This document shows positions 1-8,376 of a DNA stretch of 64,000 bases, piece after piece. The notes below the pieces were generated by a model. That model did not search any database. It was not told where the DNA came from and saw nothing but the letters and a program-made list of their open reading frames with translations. The position numbers were made by a program, and so were the translations under genes. How positions within the stretch are numbered: position 1 is the stretch's first letter; the number at the start of each line of letters is the position of its first letter. Origin of the DNA: AR12 sp036265915 (GTDB lineage: Bacteria > Methylomirabilota > Methylomirabilia > Rokubacteriales > CSP1-6); contig DATAOC010000134.1 of assembly GCA_036265915.1 (NCBI GenBank), positions 1 through 64,000 of the forward strand, read 5' to 3'.

Positions 1-1
1 G

Positions 2-688
2 CTAGATCAGGCGATGCCGCCGGCCGTGGGCCACGGCCTCCAGACGGCTGTGCACCTCGAGCTTGGGCAGGATGTTCTGGACGTGGTTGCGAACGGTCGC
101 CCGGCTGACGTTGAGTCGCCGCGCCATGGCCGTGGTATTGAGCCCGTCGCCCATCAGCCGGAGCACCTCGCGCTCGCGCCGGGTGAGCGTCTTGACGCCA
201 CCATCGGGCACGGCCACGGCGAGGCTCTCGTGCGCGAGCGCGAGTTGTTCCCTGGCGAACGTGACGTCCCGGAAGAAATGGACGATGAGCGGAGCGCCGG
301 TACGTGGGTCGGCAATGCTCAGGATGGAGACGTTGAGCCAGACTGAGAGCCCGGCCTTGGTGCGAGTGCGCACATCGAAGCTCGGTGTGCCCGAGACGCC
401 GTTGCGTTCGCGGCGGCTCGCACACGCTGGACTCGTCGTCATGCGGTCGTTGCCGTCGTCGTGGCAGAGCAGCGTGCAGCACCGGCGACCGAGGACATCG
501 GAGGCAGGGTACCCGAGCAGTGCTTCCGCCGCGCCATTCCAGAGCAGGATGCTTCCCTGCTCGTCGCTGACGAAGCTACCGTCAGCGGCGGCGCAGAGCG
601 CTTCCAGGAGCGGCTCGCCAAGGCTAGCGGTCGGCCGCTTCAGGAACAGCGGCGACTGCTTTTGTACGCCGTTCTCGGGTTGTCGCAC
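2..688 (-). CDS. PAS-domain LuxR-type transcriptional regulator
   Basis: This 228-residue protein has an N-terminal PAS sensor fold (about residues 28-145, with the typical WNGAAEALLGY segment at 50-60) and a C-terminal LuxR/GerE helix-turn-helix (about 167-225, LTRREREVLRLM then a recognition helix near SRATVRNHVQ). It has no receiver domain, so it probably senses a ligand or redox state through PAS and binds DNA directly. The start is GTG at 688, preceded by GGGAGG at good spacing; an out-of-frame ATG lies two bases upstream. The stop is at bases 2-4, so the gene is complete. A Cys-Cys pair (70-71) and Cys75 in the PAS region could carry a cofactor, but that is a guess. The target is unknown. 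Confidence 0.85.
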   Translation of the reverse strand: MRQPENGVQKQSPLFLKRPTASLGEPLLEALCAAADGSFVSDEQGSILLWNGAAEALLGYPASDVLGRRCCTLLCHDDGNDRMTTSPACASRRERNGVSGTPSFDVRTRTKAGLSVWLNVSILSIADPRTGAPLIVHFFRDVTFAREQLALAHESLAVAVPDGGVKTLTRREREVLRLMGDGLNTTAMARRLNVSRATVRNHVQNILPKLEVHSRLEAVAHGRRHRLI

Positions 689-937
689 ATTCGCCTCCCG
701 CTTCCTGGGGTACGGCGATCCTGCGGGTCTCGTGCCAAGCGAGAACGATCGTGCATTCGGCGACTTACGTCGATCGTGCCCGGATCCGGTCGGGGCGCGT
801 CCGCCTCACTGCGGCGGGCATGTCGCTGACGGTACCCGAGGCGGTAGCATCCGGGAAGACGCCCGGCATGTGCAAGACATATCGCGCGCAACGGCGATGA
901 TATTGTGCTCGCGACCGCACCGGAGGAGGAGGGTGTG

Positions 938-1339
938 ATGAAGACCACGGCCATCGTCATCGCAGCAGTGACCGCCGGACTCGCCGCGCTCGGCACCATC
1001 CCGGCCGCCGCTCAGCTTGGCGGAGCGGGAACGAGCGTCACCGGCACCGCCGGCGGGCCGAACCCCAGCGGCGCCGGGCCAACACGCCGGGAGCTTCCAC
1101 TCGCCGTCCGCCAGTTCCGCGATCGACCGTTCGGCAGCATGGGCACCGGCAGCATCATGGGAGCGACTGGAACCGACGCCGCCATGGGGACCGGGGGAAG
1201 CATCGGAACGGGAACGGGACACGGCACCGGCATCGGCATGGACACCGGTCCCGGCATGGCGATGAGCAACACCGGCTATCGGTTCTCACCCGTTGCGAGC
1301 CCGACCAGTCCACGGCCGCTCGGCGTGAACGCCGAGTAG
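938..1339 (+). CDS. Small secreted glycine/threonine-rich protein
   Basis: A 133-residue exported protein of unknown function. The ATG at 938 follows a strong GGAGGAGGAGG ribosome site and is preferred over a GTG at 905. An N-terminal signal peptide (MKTTAIVIAAVTAGLAALG, cleavage after PAAA-Q) is clear. The rest is low complexity: a run of GTG/MGTG/IGTG-type repeats fills about residues 68-108. It has no cysteines and no recognised domain. It is flanked by a divergent LuxR-type regulator and a downstream birA, with no operon link evident. The 249 bases upstream (689-937) hold only the divergent regulatory region, with no further gene visible. Confidence 0.6.
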   Translation: MKTTAIVIAAVTAGLAALGTIPAAAQLGGAGTSVTGTAGGPNPSGAGPTRRELPLAVRQFRDRPFGSMGTGSIMGATGTDAAMGTGGSIGTGTGHGTGIGMDTGPGMAMSNTGYRFSPVASPTSPRPLGVNAE

Positions 1340-1343
1340 GGCC

Positions 1344-1372
1344 GCGGCGCCGCGCCGGGGCATCGGCGCCGC
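1344..1372 (+). terminator. GC-rich hairpin after the secreted-protein gene
   Basis: Arms gcggcgcc (1344-1351) and ggcgccgc (1365-1372) enclose a 13-base loop just after the stop at 1339. No T-run follows, so this could be a weak or Rho-assisted end, or only a consequence of GC-rich sequence. Confidence 0.25.
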
Positions 1373-1508
1373 GACGCGGCGGCGGTGCCGCGCGGCGAAC
1401 CACCGGTGTGGCGCGCAACACCGCACGGTTGTTGACCGCGCCCGTGGCACCGGAAATGCGCCCGAGACTTGCGCACGCGAGGTCGCGTGCCAAGGGAGGA
1501 CGCGGGCC

Positions 1509-2273
1509 ATGCTCGCCACGGAAAGCACTCGCCATCATCGACTCTGCCTGTTCCCCGAGGTCGGATCCACGAACGACACGCTCCGGGAGCTCGCGACGGA
1601 CGGCGCCCGGGAAGGAACCGTGGTGGTCGCCGACATGCAGCGCAACGGCCGCGGGCGCCGCGGAGCCGCATGGTTCTCTCCACCCGGCGTGAACCTGTAT
1701 GCCTCGGTGCTGTTCCGGCCGGCCATCGAGCCCGAGGAGATGCTGTCGTTTTCCTTCATCGCCTCCCTCGCGCTGGTCGACGCCATCGAGGCCCTCGGGG
1801 TATCCGCGACGATCAAGTGGCCCAATGACGTGCTCGTGAACGGCAAGAAGGTCGCGGGGACACTCGTCGATTGCGGGATGCGCGGCGCCGCGGTCGACTA
1901 CGTGATCCTCGGCGTCGGCGTGAACGTGAACGTGCCGATGCCGGTGCTGCGAACAGCGCTCGGCCCCGCCGCCGGCTTTGCGACTTCGCTCAGCGCGGTG
2001 CTGGGGCGCGACGTCGAGCGCGGCGCGCTTCTCGCCAGCTGGCTGGGCGCCGTCGACGGATGGTATCGGCGGTGGAAGCACGAAGGCCCGGAGGCGCTGC
2101 GAAAGGCATGGGCCGGCCGCGACATCCTGACGGGACGCCGCGTCGAAGTGCGTGGTGACGCGACGACGTTCGACGGCCGCGTGCTCGGCCTCGCGCCGAA
2201 TGGCAGCCTCGTCGTCGTCGACAGCCTCGGATGTCGGCACGCGATCACCACCGAGGAGGTCCGGATCCAGTAG
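1509..2273 (+). CDS. birA: Biotin--[acetyl-CoA-carboxylase] ligase (monofunctional)
   Basis: Joins biotin through biotinyl-AMP to the carrier lysine of acetyl-CoA carboxylase and other biotin enzymes in the cytoplasm. The 254 residues hold the BPL/LplA catalytic domain (about 12-185) with the biotin-loop GRGRRG (47-52), KWPND (103-107), KVAG (114-117) and GVGVNVN (135-141), followed by the small C-terminal SH3-like domain (about 205-254). The N-terminal winged helix of E. coli BirA is missing, so this is a class I enzyme without repressor activity. AAGGGAGG precedes the ATG. The nrfH gene starts 9 bases after its stop, so the two may share a transcript, although their functions are unrelated. 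Confidence 0.92.
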   Translation: MLATESTRHHRLCLFPEVGSTNDTLRELATDGAREGTVVVADMQRNGRGRRGAAWFSPPGVNLYASVLFRPAIEPEEMLSFSFIASLALVDAIEALGVSATIKWPNDVLVNGKKVAGTLVDCGMRGAAVDYVILGVGVNVNVPMPVLRTALGPAAGFATSLSAVLGRDVERGALLASWLGAVDGWYRRWKHEGPEALRKAWAGRDILTGRRVEVRGDATTFDGRVLGLAPNGSLVVVDSLGCRHAITTEEVRIQ

Positions 2274-2282
2274 ACTGCGGCC

Positions 2283-2735
2283 GTGGGCACAGCCCGAACA
2301 ACGGCGTTCGTGCTCGCGGTCGCGGTCGGGCTCGCCCTTGGCGTCGGCGCCTACACGTTCGTCTACGCCAGGGGCGCCTCGTACCTGACGAACGACCCGC
2401 GGGCGTGTATGAACTGCCATGTCATGCGCGAGCAGTTCGACGGCTGGATCGCGGGGAGTCATCGCAACGCGGCCGGGTGCAACGACTGTCACACCCCGCA
2501 CGACTTCATCGGCAAGTGGACGACGAAGGCACAGAACGGCTTCTGGCACTCGTTCTACTTCACCACCGGCAGATTTCACGAGCCGATCCAGATCGGCGCG
2601 CGGAACCGGGCCATCACCGAGTCGGCATGCCGAGGCTGCCACGCGGCCATCGTCGATGCCATCGATACGCGACCCGGGCACGCCGGGCAGCTCGCGTGCA
2701 CGGGCTGCCATGCCTCGGTCGGCCATCTTCACTGA
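2283..2735 (+). CDS. nrfH: Cytochrome c nitrite reductase small subunit (membrane quinol dehydrogenase)
   Basis: A 150-residue NapC/NirT-family tetrahaem protein that takes electrons from menaquinol and passes them to NrfA. One N-terminal transmembrane anchor (about 6-27) is followed by four haem-attachment motifs: CMNCH (42-46), CNDCH (66-70), CRGCH (116-120) and CTGCH (139-143). This is the full NrfH complement and length. The start is GTG at 2283. The catalytic subunit begins 12 bases downstream with its own GAGGAGG site, so the pair is an operon. The enzyme sits on the periplasmic face and supports dissimilatory nitrite reduction to ammonium or nitrite detoxification. Confidence 0.93.
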   Translation: MGTARTTAFVLAVAVGLALGVGAYTFVYARGASYLTNDPRACMNCHVMREQFDGWIAGSHRNAAGCNDCHTPHDFIGKWTTKAQNGFWHSFYFTTGRFHEPIQIGARNRAITESACRGCHAAIVDAIDTRPGHAGQLACTGCHASVGHLH

Positions 2736-2747
2736 GGAGGCGACAAC

Positions 2748-4100
2748 GTGAACAGGTTCGCGGTGATGGTCGCCATCGGCGCCGCCGTCGTCGCGGCGGG
2801 AACGGTGGGCCTGCTCGTGACCATCTTCGAGCACAAGACGGAGGCGCGAAATCCATTCTACCGGGTCGTGGAGCTCACCGATGACACGGTCGACCCCGCC
2901 GTCTGGGGCAAGAACTTCCCGTTGCAGTTCGACGGCTACCGCCGCACGGTCGACCAGGTCCGCACCCGCTACGGCGGCAGCGAGGCGGTGCCGCGCACGC
3001 CGACCCACGCCGACCCGCGGTCGATCGTCGCGCAGTCGCGGCTCGAGGAGGATCCGCGGCTACGCACGATGTGGGCCGGCTACGCGTTCGCCAAGGATTT
3101 CCGCGAGGACCGCGGCCACGCCTACATGCTCGACGACCAGACGTACACCGAGCGGCAGATCGTGGCCAAGCAGCCGGGGACGTGCCTGAACTGCCACGCG
3201 TCCACCTACACGGTCTACAAGAAGCTCGGCCATGGCGACATCGTGAAGGGCTTCGAGGCCATGAACCGGATGCCCTACGCGGAGGCGCGCGCGCTCGTCT
3301 CGCACCCGGTCGCATGCATCGACTGCCACGCGCCCGACACCATGCAGCTGCGCGTGACGCGGCCGGCGTTCATCGAAGGCCTGCGCGCGCTGAAGGCGGG
3401 CCAGGGAACAAAAGACTACGACGTCAACCGGGACGCGACGCGGCAGGAGATGCGCGCCTACGTGTGCGGGCAGTGCCACGTCGAGTACTACTTCAAGGGG
3501 CCCGAGAAGCGCCTCGTGTACCCGTGGGCCAACGGACTGAAGGTCGACAACATCCTCGCCTACTACGACGGCGAGGGCTTCAAGGACTGGACGCACAAGG
3601 ACTCGGGAGCGCCGGTGCTCAAGGCCCAGCATCCCGAGTTCGAGATGTGGAACCAGGGCATCCACGCGCGGTCCGGCGTCGCGTGCGCGGACTGCCACAT
3701 GCCGTACCGCCGGGAGGGCGCGCTCAAGATCAGCGACCATCACGTCCGCAGCCCGCTGCTGAACGTCAATCGGGCGTGCCAGACGTGTCACCGGTGGTCG
3801 GAGGACGAGCTGAAAGCGCGCGTGCTCACGATCCAGACCCGCACGTTCGAGCTGCGCAACCGGGCGATGGACGCGCTCGTCGCGCTCATCACGGATATTC
3901 GTGAGGCGGCAACGGCGGGCCGCCCGGAGCGCGCACTCGCCAAGCCGCGCGACTTCCAGCGGAAAGCGCAGTTCTATCTCGACTTCGTCGAAGCGGAGAA
4001 CTCCACGGGCTTCCATGCGCCGCAGGAGGCCGCGCGCATCCTGGCCGAGTCCATCGACTTCTCGCGTCAGGGACAGGTCGCCGTCCGCGACGCGCGGTAG
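2748..4100 (+). CDS. nrfA: Ammonia-forming cytochrome c nitrite reductase, all-CxxCH type
   Basis: The pentahaem catalytic subunit reduces nitrite to ammonium with six electrons in the periplasm. An N-terminal hydrophobic segment (about 5-26) serves as signal or anchor. Haem motifs are CLNCH (146-150), CIDCH (190-194), CGQCH (240-244), CADCH (313-317) and CQTCH (344-348). The active-site haem, usually bound by CxxCK, here has CxxCH, as known for a subset of NrfA proteins (for example Campylobacter). Expected active-site residues are visible: Tyr in the segment after haem 3 (CHVEYYF) and the KAQH motif (292-295), which also marks the calcium site. The start is GTG at 2748 after GAGGAGG. It pairs with nrfH upstream. 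Confidence 0.93.
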   Translation: MNRFAVMVAIGAAVVAAGTVGLLVTIFEHKTEARNPFYRVVELTDDTVDPAVWGKNFPLQFDGYRRTVDQVRTRYGGSEAVPRTPTHADPRSIVAQSRLEEDPRLRTMWAGYAFAKDFREDRGHAYMLDDQTYTERQIVAKQPGTCLNCHASTYTVYKKLGHGDIVKGFEAMNRMPYAEARALVSHPVACIDCHAPDTMQLRVTRPAFIEGLRALKAGQGTKDYDVNRDATRQEMRAYVCGQCHVEYYFKGPEKRLVYPWANGLKVDNILAYYDGEGFKDWTHKDSGAPVLKAQHPEFEMWNQGIHARSGVACADCHMPYRREGALKISDHHVRSPLLNVNRACQTCHRWSEDELKARVLTIQTRTFELRNRAMDALVALITDIREAATAGRPERALAKPRDFQRKAQFYLDFVEAENSTGFHAPQEAARILAESIDFSRQGQVAVRDAR

Positions 4101-4107
4101 CCGGCCG

Positions 4108-4467
4108 CTAGAGCGCCGTCCGCATGGAGGCGCGCACCGCGGCGAAGTACTTCTTCGGATGCCGCGTCGAGTCCCGCTGCGCCCCGATGACGCGTGCCAG
4201 CCGGTGGCGCACGCGGTCGAGCGCCTCCGTCAGCGCTGCGGACGCCGAGGCGGCGCGCGCCGAGACATAGAAGTCCGCTCGCCTGACGAGGCCGACGTGG
4301 AGCGTGCAGCGGATGGCGACCCCGCCTTTCGGCCCGTTCTCGTCGATGAAGCGGACACGACACTCACGAACGGCGCCCTCGGCCGGCCTCAGCGCGGCCT
4401 GGATACGAGCTGCGATGTCGAGCGCGTCGGCAACCGATGCGGGCATGCCGGTGATCTCGAGCTTCAT
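4108..4467 (-). CDS. HPF/RaiA-like ribosome-associated protein
   Basis: The 119-residue product resembles the short ribosome hibernation factors (S30AE/HPF family): a beta strand start MKLEITGMPAS, a central LHVGLVRRADFYVSA strand pair, and a helix rich in Ala and Arg. These proteins bind the 30S decoding centre in stationary phase or stress. The ATG at 4467 follows AGGAGAG, so 66 bases of upstream open frame are excluded. It lies just downstream of the hsp20 and zinc-finger genes on the same strand, within a stress block. It is convergent with nrfA, with 7 bases between the stops. Similarity is moderate, so the family assignment is probable rather than certain. Confidence 0.6.
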   Translation of the reverse strand: MKLEITGMPASVADALDIAARIQAALRPAEGAVRECRVRFIDENGPKGGVAIRCTLHVGLVRRADFYVSARAASASAALTEALDRVRHRLARVIGAQRDSTRHPKKYFAAVRASMRTAL

Positions 4468-4566
4468 CTCTCTCCTCGCCTGGGGTCCGCGGCCGGCCCC
4501 GATCTGGCGCGCATGCCGCGGCGGCCCCGACACGCGGGGCCGCCGCGCCCGGTCCGCAGCGCCACC

Positions 4567-4995
4567 TCAGACCGTCTTGACCGGGATCGTCGTGCCCTTC
4601 GCCGTCGCCGACTTCGGCAACGTCACCGTCAGGACCCCCTTCGCGAACTGGGCAGTCACGTTGGTGGCGTCCACCATGGACGGCAAGCGCACCGTGCGGA
4701 GGAACGCCCCGTAGCTGCGCTCCATCCGGTGGAACTGCTCGTCCTTCGCCTCCTTCTCCAGGGTTTTCTCACCTTTGAGCGTGAGCAGATCACCCTGCAG
4801 CGACACCGTGATGTCGTCCTGCTCGACCCCGGGGAGCTCCGCCTTCACCATCATGGCGTCCCGGGTCTCCGACACATCGAGCTTCGGCATCCAGGCACCG
4901 CTCGACTCGAACGCCTCGAACAGCGGCTCCGGCAGCCGATCGAAGAAGCGCTCGAGCTCACGCCGCATTCCGGTCCACGGTGTCAGCGCGTTCAT
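4567..4995 (-). CDS. Hsp20/alpha-crystallin small heat shock protein
   Basis: An ATP-independent holdase chaperone. The 142 residues have a short N-terminal arm (1-35), an alpha-crystallin domain (about 36-130, including KAELPGVEQDDITVSL and the hallmark A-x-x-x-GVLTVTLPK near 118-127) and a C-terminal tail ending in an IPV motif (IxI/V type), used for oligomer assembly. It overlaps the upstream zinc-finger gene by 4 bases (ATGA), so translation is probably coupled. A second Hsp20 gene lies at 21814-22230. Confidence 0.92.
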   Translation of the reverse strand: MNALTPWTGMRRELERFFDRLPEPLFEAFESSGAWMPKLDVSETRDAMMVKAELPGVEQDDITVSLQGDLLTLKGEKTLEKEAKDEQFHRMERSYGAFLRTVRLPSMVDATNVTAQFAKGVLTVTLPKSATAKGTTIPVKTV

Positions 4996-5375
4996 GCCCC
5001 TCTCCTTTCCTGGCCGATCTCACACGACTCGGCCATCGCCTCGCACGCGATGCACAGGCGCGCCGTCGGCACCACGCGCAGTCGCGCGGCGCCGATCGGA
5101 GCCGCACAGCCTTCGCACACGCCGAAGGCGCCGGTGGCGAGCCGGCGCTCCGCCGCCTCGATCTCCGCCAGCATTCTGTGATCGCGGTCCTCGAGACGCG
5201 CCAGCAGACGGCACGTCGCCTCGGTGGCGGCGGCATCGACGAGCTCGACCGGCCGCGTGCCGGCAAACCCGGCGAGCTCCACGTCGGTCGTCTCGAGCGC
5301 ATGGCTCACTTCACGACGCTCGCGACGGAGTCGTCGCTCGACTTCGACGCGTCTTCGCGCGACGTGGCAGCTCAT
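4992..5375 (-). CDS. DksA/TraR-type C4 zinc-finger protein
   Basis: A 127-residue protein with a long charged N-terminal helix region and a C-terminal DksA/TraR zinc finger: TGAFGVCEGC then CIAC, giving Cys87, Cys90, Cys108 and Cys111. Family members bind the RNA polymerase secondary channel and tune stress and rRNA promoters with ppGpp. The acidic Asp pair at the coiled-coil tip of true DksA is not clearly seen, so function may differ. The hsp20 start overlaps its stop (ATGA), placing it first in a zinc finger-hsp20-(HPF-like) stress operon. The 194 bases upstream (5376-5569) show no gene. Confidence 0.8.
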   Translation of the reverse strand: MSCHVARRRVEVERRLRRERREVSHALETTDVELAGFAGTRPVELVDAAATEATCRLLARLEDRDHRMLAEIEAAERRLATGAFGVCEGCAAPIGAARLRVVPTARLCIACEAMAESCEIGQERRGA

Positions 5376-5569
5376 GACTCACCTCCTCGCCAGGCTCGTG
5401 TGCTGTCCGCCGGGCGACGTGCCATCCGCCACGCTACCAATGCATTCGGACTGCCACACCCGAACGTCGTGCGCTCGCGCGCTTACGTCATCTCGCGGGC
5501 GGCGCTGGTGCGGCCGCGCCCCGAGCGGCGAGGCGTCCGCGCCCCACACGCCGGGACGGCCCACGGTGG

Positions 5570-6010
5570 CTAGACCGCGCCTGGCCGCAGCAGCAGGACG
5601 GGCGGCTTCGCGCGCCGCACGAGCTGATCGGCCACGCTGCCGAGGAGAGCAAGCCGCACGGCGCTGCGTCGCGTCGTCGTCACCACGATGAGGTCGGCGT
5701 CGAACTCCGTCGCCTCGGCGAGGATCTGCGCCACCGGCTCGCCGAAGCGCATCGCGTGCTCGACCGACAGCGGTGGCAGCATCGCCAGCGCCGGCGCCAG
5801 CGCATCGTGCCACTCGACTTCCAGCCGCTGCATCTCCTGATCCGCGAAGGCGACGATGAGCCCGTCGTCGTTCACGACGTTGTCGGGCATCGGCGCCACG
5901 TGCAGCAGCCGGATGGTGGCGCCACCGGCGCTCGCGAGGTCGGCGACGACCGGCAGGATCGCCTCGTGTTCGGTTTCCCGATCGAGCGGCACGAGAATTC
6001 GCTTGGCCAT
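5570..6010 (-). CDS. Universal stress protein (UspA family), degenerate nucleotide loop
   Basis: The 146-residue single UspA domain starts MAKRILVPLD and has the conserved DADLIVV strand and LGSVADQLVRRAKPPVLLLRP end. The usual ATP-binding G-x2-G-x9-G(S/T) loop is altered: the two early glycines are replaced (TTTRRSAVRLALLGS, 111-125), so it may not bind ATP, as in the UspA-type rather than the UspFG-type subgroup. It follows the radical SAM/citrate synthase genes on the same strand, 9 bases after the radical SAM stop, so it may share their transcript. The physiological role is unknown. Confidence 0.85.
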   Translation of the reverse strand: MAKRILVPLDRETEHEAILPVVADLASAGGATIRLLHVAPMPDNVVNDDGLIVAFADQEMQRLEVEWHDALAPALAMLPPLSVEHAMRFGEPVAQILAEATEFDADLIVVTTTRRSAVRLALLGSVADQLVRRAKPPVLLLRPGAV

Positions 6011-6019
6011 GTCCGCCTC

Positions 6020-7090
6020 CTACGGCGTCGCACATTCATGCGCCCGTGGCACCCACGCACACAAAGGATCCTCGGCGAGCATGTCGCCGGTCGCCGCCCA
6101 CGCCCGCGCGCGGGATCCTCCGCACGGCATCCGGAACTCGCAGGCGCCACACCGCCCCTCGAGCAGGGCAGGCGCACGAAGACGCCGGAAGACGGCGGCG
6201 TCGCGGTAGAGGACCAGCGGGCTCGCGGCGCGAACGTTGCCCGCCACGAGCGGAAGAAACCCCGAAGGCGTCACCTCGCCCACGTGGGAGATGAACATGA
6301 CGCCGTTGCCGTCGCGGATGCCCCACCCCCGGCCTGCGGCGGCGATCTCGGCCGCGCTCCGCCCGGCTTCGCGCATCTGCTGGATGACGACCCGCCGGTA
6401 GTGCGGCGCCTCGGTCGTGCTGGCCACGAACGGCCAGCGCCCGCTGTTCCGGGCGAGCCACCGCAGCCGTCGCTCGCACACGATGGGGTCGACGGGCGTG
6501 AGCACGCGGCCACGACCGACCGCGATGAGGAAGAACAGGCTCCAGCGCGCGGCGCCGAGGTCGGCGACGAGCGTGGCCACGTCGTCGAGCTGCGGCTCCG
6601 TCTCCGCCGCCACCAGCGTGTTGATCTGCAGCGGGATGCCCGCGCTCACGATCCGGCGTGCCGCCGCCAGCGTCCAGCCGAAGCAGCCGAGCACTCCCCG
6701 CACGGCGTCGTGGTGTGCGGCGCTCGGCCCGTCGATGCTGAGGGACATCGCGCTGACGCCCGCCTCCTTCAGCTCGCCGACGACCTCGTGCGTGATGCCG
6801 ATCGTGGCGCTCGGCGCCACCGACACGCCGAGGCCACGCGCGACGGCCATGCGCACGAGCGAGACGAGATCGGATCGCTTCAACGGGTCCCCACCCGTGA
6901 AGATCACGTGCGGCGGCCGCGGCGCCGCGGCGAGCGCGTCCAGCACTCGCTCGCACTCAGCGGTGGTCAGCTCGTCTGCCGCCGGCGCGGGCTCGGACGC
7001 CGCGCGGCAATGACGGCACGCCAGGTCGCACGCGCGGGTCAGCTCCCAGTAGACCCGCGTGGGGCCACCCGCGAGGAGCATCGGCATCAT
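6020..7090 (-). CDS. Radical SAM/SPASM-type protein (TIGR04053-like)
   Basis: A 356-residue radical SAM enzyme with the AdoMet [4Fe-4S] motif CDLACRHC (Cys21, Cys25, Cys28), FTGGDPL for AdoMet amino-group binding, and a C-terminal cysteine-rich SPASM/twitch-like region (Cys314, 317, 323, 344 and 353). It resembles the NirJ/AhbC/PqqE branch and the TIGR04053 group, whose substrates are mostly unknown. The start chosen is ATG at 7090, which overlaps the citrate synthase stop as ATGA; a much longer open frame upstream lies wholly inside gltA and is not used. With NirK and NrfA nearby, haem-side-chain chemistry (haem d1-like) is conceivable, but no other d1 genes are present. Confidence 0.8.
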   Translation of the reverse strand: MMPMLLAGGPTRVYWELTRACDLACRHCRAASEPAPAADELTTAECERVLDALAAAPRPPHVIFTGGDPLKRSDLVSLVRMAVARGLGVSVAPSATIGITHEVVGELKEAGVSAMSLSIDGPSAAHHDAVRGVLGCFGWTLAAARRIVSAGIPLQINTLVAAETEPQLDDVATLVADLGAARWSLFFLIAVGRGRVLTPVDPIVCERRLRWLARNSGRWPFVASTTEAPHYRRVVIQQMREAGRSAAEIAAAGRGWGIRDGNGVMFISHVGEVTPSGFLPLVAGNVRAASPLVLYRDAAVFRRLRAPALLEGRCGACEFRMPCGGSRARAWAATGDMLAEDPLCAWVPRAHECATP

Positions 7091-8355
7091 GGCCGCGCGC
7101 CGAGTGGCACGAAGTCCCGGCGCGCCGGCCCCACGTAGAGCTGGCGAGGGCGGGCGATCTTCTGCTCGGTATCGCCGATCATTTCCTGCCACTGGGCCAG
7201 CCATCCGACCGTCCGCGGAACGGCGAACAGGACCGGGAACATCTCGACCGGAAAGCCCATCGCCTCGTAGATGAGGCCGGTGTAGAAGTCGACGTTCGGG
7301 TAGAGCCGGCGTGTCACGAAGTACTCGTCCTGGAGCGCAATCCGCTCGAGCTCGAGGGCGACCGGCAGCAGCGCGCTCGGGCGCGTGGCCGCGAAGACGC
7401 CATCGGCCGCCCGCTTCACGATCCGGGCGCGCGGATCGTAGTTCTTGTACACGCGGTGACCGAACCCCATGAGCTTCGCCTCACCGGCCTTCACGCGTCG
7501 CACGAACTCGCCGACGCGACCCACGCCGCCGATGTCGCGCAGCATGCGCAGGACGGCCTCGTTGGCACCGCCGTGCAGCGGCCCGTAGAGCGCGGCGGCC
7601 GCCGCGGCCACCGCCGAGTAGGGATCGACGCCGGATGAGGCGACGGCGCGCATGGCGTTCGTCGAGCAGTTCTGCTCATGGTCGGCGTGGAGCACGAACA
7701 GCATGTCGAGCGCGCGCTCGAGCGCCGGGTCCGGCTTGTACTTCAGCTCGCTCATCTTCCAGACCATGCTCAGGAAGTTGCCGGCATACGTCAGGTCGTT
7801 GTCGGGCTGCACATAGGGGCGGCCAAGGGCATGGCGGAAGGCGAACGCGGCCAGCGTCGGCGTCTTCGCGATCAGGCGGTAGATCTGTAGCATGCGGTGC
7901 CCGGGATCCCGGTACAGCTTGGCGTCCGGGTAGAACGTGCTGAGCGCCGCCACCGACGATATGAGCATGCTCATCGGATGGGCGTCCGGATGAAACCCGT
8001 CCATGAACTTCTTGACGTTCTCGTGCACCCACGTGTGGTGGGTGATCTGCCACGTCCACTCCTCGAGGGCTCGCGCCGCGGGCAACTCGCCGTACACGAG
8101 CAGATAGGCGACCTCGAGGAACGAGGCTCCCTCCGCCAGCTGCTCGATCGGATAACCGCGGTACCAGAGCAAGCCGTTGTCGCCGTCGATGTACGTGATG
8201 CTGCTGCGCGTGGACGCGGTGTTCATGAACGCCGGGTCATACGACACCAGCCCCAGCGCATGTAACCCGCTCGCCCGCACCGCGCCTTCGACGATCGGAA
8301 GCTCGCAGCTACGCCCGGTGCGATTGTCGGTGAGGGTCACGCTCTCCTTCGCCAT
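7087..8355 (-). CDS. gltA: Citrate synthase
   Basis: Condenses acetyl-CoA and oxaloacetate to citrate in the TCA cycle. The 422 residues match full-length type II (hexameric-type) citrate synthase, with an N-terminal domain (TLTDNRTGRSCELPI, then the conserved ITYIDGDNGLLWYRGYPIEQL region), the HADHEQNCSTNAMR segment, the GLHGGAN-type motif (PLHGGANE) and GFGHRVYKNYDPRA carrying catalytic His. It is followed by an overlapping radical SAM gene and a UspA gene, and preceded 21 bases upstream by another UspA gene, so citrate synthase sits inside a stress-protein cluster. Confidence 0.95.
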   Translation of the reverse strand: MAKESVTLTDNRTGRSCELPIVEGAVRASGLHALGLVSYDPAFMNTASTRSSITYIDGDNGLLWYRGYPIEQLAEGASFLEVAYLLVYGELPAARALEEWTWQITHHTWVHENVKKFMDGFHPDAHPMSMLISSVAALSTFYPDAKLYRDPGHRMLQIYRLIAKTPTLAAFAFRHALGRPYVQPDNDLTYAGNFLSMVWKMSELKYKPDPALERALDMLFVLHADHEQNCSTNAMRAVASSGVDPYSAVAAAAAALYGPLHGGANEAVLRMLRDIGGVGRVGEFVRRVKAGEAKLMGFGHRVYKNYDPRARIVKRAADGVFAATRPSALLPVALELERIALQDEYFVTRRLYPNVDFYTGLIYEAMGFPVEMFPVLFAVPRTVGWLAQWQEMIGDTEQKIARPRQLYVGPARRDFVPLGARP

Positions 8356-8376
8356 GACCTGCCCTCCGTTCGGATG

